64,000 nt of DNA. Source: SLJM01 sp964415785 (GTDB lineage: Bacteria > Myxococcota_A > Bradymonadia > Bradymonadales > Bradymonadaceae). Made by a program: the position numbers and the translations under genes. A model generated the notes under the pieces. It did not search any database. It was not told where the DNA came from and was given only the letters and a program-made list of their open reading frames with translations. Positions 61,453-64,000 of the stretch are shown here, one piece after another (within the stretch, counting starts at the first letter, position 1; every line of letters starts with the position of its first letter). The stretch spans positions 1 to 64,000 of the forward strand of contig CAYQBU010000001.1 in assembly GCA_964415785.1 (NCBI GenBank), read 5' to 3'.

Positions 61453-62997
61453 ATGTCCTCTACTTCCCCCGAACGCCTTCGCGACGAGAACGCCGCCGAC
61501 TTTATGGGCGCCGGCTTTGCCCGCGAATTGCGCCACGATCGACGCCGTCGGCTGGCCTACCAATTCTGGTACCACCCGCTGGTGGAGCTGGCGATCTTTG
61601 GCCTCGTTTTGCTGTCCATCCTCTTGTTGATCGTCGAGATCGCGGTCACCGATGGCACCGCCGCCGGTTGGCTCAACGCCCTGAGTACCCACGTGGATCG
61701 CAGCTTCTTTTTCTGGAGCGACATCGTCATCACCTCCATCTTGGCCGCCGAATATGGCTCCAAGCTATGGATCACGCCCAAAGGCCGGCGATGGTTCTTT
61801 ATTCGCCACACCTGGATTGAGCTGCTGTCTCTGCTCCCCATCCTTCGCGTCTTTCGCCTCTTTCGTATCTTTCGCACGGTTCGACTCTTTCGGCTCATGC
61901 GCATCCTGCGCACCTTGCGCCTGCTGAGGGCCTCTAATTTCCTCAGTCACTTCTTCAAGGGCCTCGGTGAGGGCTTCCCCCGTCAGCGCGGCGGCAACGC
62001 CATCATCCTCACCTATTTTATCTCCACCATGCTCTTCGGCACCCTGGGGATCACCATCTTTGAACGGGGTGTCGGCTCCGGCATCGACTCCTTTAGCGAC
62101 GCCCTGTGGTGGGCCGTGGTCACGCTGAGCACCGTCGGCTACGGCGATCTCGTGCCCCACACCGCGGGAGGTCGCGTCATCGCCGGCATCGTCATGGTCC
62201 TGGGCCTTGGCTTCTGGAGCATCATGATCGGCGTCTTCACCACCTCACTGGTGGAGCGCGCACGCAACAAAGAGACCATGGGCCTCGATATCCTGGGCAT
62301 TCATGACCACATCGCCGTCCTGGGCTGGAACCCCAATGGGCCTCGCCTCATCGCCGATCTGCGCAACACCGTTCCTCACCACCATATCGTCGTGATCACC
62401 GATCAGGAGACCCTGGAGATCCCCATCGATGCTCGCCTCCACCACCTGAGAAAATCGATCGAAAACCCCGACGATTTAGAGCTCGCCCAACTCGACCGCG
62501 CTCGCGCCGTCGCCCTGTTATCACCGGATTCCCCGGGCGTCAGCGATGCCGACGCCAAGACCCTTTTGCGCACCCTCAAGTTGCGCCGGCGCCACCCCGA
62601 TCTCCATCTCACCGTCGAGCTGCGCGACGAGGCCCACGCTGCCCACGCCCGCTCCCTGGGCGCCGACGACGTGATCATCACCCACCGCCATGGAGGCTCC
62701 CTGCTCGCCCAAACCCTGAGAACCCCGGCCATCCACCGCGCTTTCGACAATATCTTCGACGTCGCCGCCGGCTCGCGCTTCGCCCTCCTCGCTCCCCATA
62801 CCACCTGGCTTGGCCAACCTCTCGCCACCGCCATCCCCGATATTATGGCCCGCACCGGCGCCGCCCCTGTTGGCGTACTCCGCGAGCACCAGGTTCTGGT
62901 CTCTCCCGGCGATCTTCTCCTCCAAGCGGACGACCAGATTCTGGTCCTCGAACCCGCCTCCGACCTCCTGGAGCCCCTCCATGACCACTCCGCCTGA
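61453..62997 (+). CDS. Voltage-sensor-type potassium channel with RCK-like domain
   Basis: A 514-aa channel. After a polar N-terminus, five to six membrane helices follow (about 38-270). The S4-like helix (RVFRLFRIFRTVRLFRLMRI) has Arg every third residue, which suggests a voltage sensor. The pore loop has TLSTVGYGDLVP (about 222-233), the K+ selectivity filter. Residues 288-514 form an RCK-like Rossmann domain starting HIAVLGWNPNGPRLIADLR. Ligand gating by nucleotide or ions is expected. The last 17 bases overlap the start of a gene that encodes what looks like the second RCK domain. Confidence 0.87.
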   Translation: MSSTSPERLRDENAADFMGAGFARELRHDRRRRLAYQFWYHPLVELAIFGLVLLSILLLIVEIAVTDGTAAGWLNALSTHVDRSFFFWSDIVITSILAAEYGSKLWITPKGRRWFFIRHTWIELLSLLPILRVFRLFRIFRTVRLFRLMRILRTLRLLRASNFLSHFFKGLGEGFPRQRGGNAIILTYFISTMLFGTLGITIFERGVGSGIDSFSDALWWAVVTLSTVGYGDLVPHTAGGRVIAGIVMVLGLGFWSIMIGVFTTSLVERARNKETMGLDILGIHDHIAVLGWNPNGPRLIADLRNTVPHHHIVVITDQETLEIPIDARLHHLRKSIENPDDLELAQLDRARAVALLSPDSPGVSDADAKTLLRTLKLRRRHPDLHLTVELRDEAHAAHARSLGADDVIITHRHGGSLLAQTLRTPAIHRAFDNIFDVAAGSRFALLAPHTTWLGQPLATAIPDIMARTGAAPVGVLREHQVLVSPGDLLLQADDQILVLEPASDLLEPLHDHSA

Positions 62998-63700
62998 GCA
63001 ACCCCCCATCGACATCCTCATCGTGGGGTGGAATCCCAACGGCGCCCGCCTCCTCACCGATCTTCTCTCCACAGACCCTGAGGCTCGCATCGCCATCCTG
63101 TCCTCCGGCCCCATCGAGGCCCCTCTCCCCCCGCTGCCCGACGCCCCCAGGCTCACCCATCAACTCACCCAACCCCGCCAACCAACCCCTTTCTCCGAGC
63201 TACCCATCACCGAGTCCACGGCCGCTGTACTTCTCGCCGACCGCACCCATCCCGGCTCCGACACCACCCTCGATGCCCGCACTTTTTTGACCGCCATGGC
63301 CCTTCGCTCCTCGCACGCCGGGTGCTACATCATCGCCGAATTACTCGACGAGACCAACCTCTCACTCACCGACGACGTGGGCATCGACCACTGCGTCTTG
63401 CCAGAGCATTTTACGGGCGCCATGCTCGCTCAGGTCACCCAGCATCGCGGCCTTTCTACCTTTTTTGATGACCTCTTCCGGGCTGGATCCGGCGTTCAAT
63501 TTCGCGAGATCACCTGGGAGGAACTCGACCTTCCACCGCTCTCCGACTCCCCACGATTTGATGCCCTGGCCTCGCAGGTGATGGATCATACCAACCTCGC
63601 CCTCCTCGGGATTCGCCGCGACACTCAACTCTTCTTGCCCCCGGCCCCCACCTTACCCATTCACTCTACTGACCATCTGATCGTGGTCGCCCCCCAATAG
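62981..63700 (+). CDS. Stand-alone RCK/TrkA-N-like domain protein (channel partner)
   Basis: A 239-aa soluble protein that starts 17 bases inside the end of the K+ channel gene, in another frame. IDILIVGWNPNGARLLTDLL mirrors the start of the channel's own RCK-like domain (HIAVLGWNPNGPRLIADLR), so the two share a recent or strongly conserved origin. A C-terminal module (LALLGIRRDTQLFLPPAPTL, then DHLIVV) resembles the RCK C-subdomain. It probably completes a tandem-RCK gating ring like that of CASTOR/POLLUX and BK channels, but encoded as a separate subunit. Near-certain co-translation with the channel. Confidence 0.75.
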   Translation: MTTPPEQPPIDILIVGWNPNGARLLTDLLSTDPEARIAILSSGPIEAPLPPLPDAPRLTHQLTQPRQPTPFSELPITESTAAVLLADRTHPGSDTTLDARTFLTAMALRSSHAGCYIIAELLDETNLSLTDDVGIDHCVLPEHFTGAMLAQVTQHRGLSTFFDDLFRAGSGVQFREITWEELDLPPLSDSPRFDALASQVMDHTNLALLGIRRDTQLFLPPAPTLPIHSTDHLIVVAPQ

Positions 63701-64000
63701 TCCATACTCCCTGCTCTACCCACCGATGTGCCATCTTGTCACATCCCCTCTGACCCCAACGAAGCAACCCATGTGGCCTATCCATCCCGGGGCATTGTCC
63801 AGATCCACGCAAACACCCGAAAACCCTTGGTGATCGCCGGGACCCAAAGATTTCTCCTCTCGCCTATTGGCCTCTGGAGCCGAAACTGGTAAGCTTTTTG
63901 CACAATATTACCAGCACGACATCAACGCTCCCTCGGGGAGTAGTGACAGAACGGATTGAGTTTGCCGCTGACCTCATGCACTCGGACGACACTTATGATG
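63701..64000. other. Window end: no complete gene; possible start of a plus-strand gene
   Basis: Nothing complete is encoded here. One plus-strand frame stays open to the end of the window, with protein-like text from about 63860 (PKLVSFLHNITSTTSTLPRG, then ERIEFAADLMHSDDTYD). Its only nearby start would be a TTG at 63898 without a good SD. A 5-bp inverted repeat (ATGTG/CACAT, 63726-63744) does not match CRP spacing. Left unassigned. Confidence 0.4.

Noticed and set aside
63726..63744. CRP/FNR-type operator (ATGTG...CACAT)
   Set aside because: The half-site spacing is off by one from CRP and the core bases do not match FNR; a single short inverted repeat is expected by chance.

Overview
The window is a GC-rich stretch of Gram-negative chromosome. 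It carries TolC, OmpA, FadL and TonB-dependent outer membrane proteins, many lipoproteins with Asn/Asp-rich linkers, FHA/TPR and HEAT proteins, a GldAFG-type ABC system and a MYXO-CTERM-like sorting tail. This mix, with cysteine-rich DxDHCGxC repeats and a long HflX N-terminus, points to the Myxococcota/Bradymonadota (former Deltaproteobacteria). That placement is inference; no rRNA is present. No phage, integron, CRISPR array or tRNA was seen. The only mobile-type gene is a solitary Y1 (REP-associated-like) transposase.

Layout. 1-4446: three secreted lipoproteins (one cut by the window edge; one CARDB x4 plus Lcl/DUF1566; one PLD-like). 4462-7209 (-): BtuFCD-like cobalamin/iron-chelate importer. 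7405-11932: a basic-tailed coiled-coil protein, HflX GTPase and a double-FHA membrane protein. 12212-17929 (-): tolC, adaptor and RND pump operon, divergent from a FadL-type porin (18114-19481). 19501-21290 (-): serpin-like lipoprotein coupled to a TPR-like protein. 21369-27941 (+): tightly packed GldA-GldF-GldG, bioD, bioF and ABC1-kinase run. 28080-30311: TonB-dependent receptor. 30421-33049: three related multi-pass membrane proteins separated by strong inverted repeats. 33053-38638: Cys-rich/GLUG lipoprotein, convergent with a PLP decarboxylase, then hemN. 39013-41934: Y1 transposase, degenerate CPBP protein, DUF429-like protein.

42264-47882 is the most striking gene. It encodes 1872 aa: an Ig-repeat surface protein that ends in a MYXO-CTERM-like tail and then, in the same frame, a second signal peptide, a beta-barrel, two Cys-rich repeats and an OmpA peptidoglycan-binding domain. 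47883-48675 is gene-poor and holds a strong terminator and a probable broken gene. 48676-51893 (-): an alpha/beta hydrolase and a TerB-like/acyl-CoA oxidase fusion. 52177-57906 (+): HEAT protein, receiver-like/J-like protein, then the housekeeping series def, fmt, rsmB, rpe and a small RNase H-fold protein. 57914-63700: acylphosphatase, CAT-like acetyltransferase, hrpB and a voltage-sensor-type K+ channel whose second RCK-like domain appears to be encoded by a separate overlapping gene.

The genes fall into envelope building and transport (importer, RND pump, porins, lipoproteins, channel), translation and protein maturation (hflX, def, fmt, rsmB), and cofactor synthesis (bioD, bioF, hemN). 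Several start codons were moved from the longest open frame to the ATG with a Shine-Dalgarno (SD) sequence or signal peptide. HflX appears to lack any canonical start for its conserved N-terminus.
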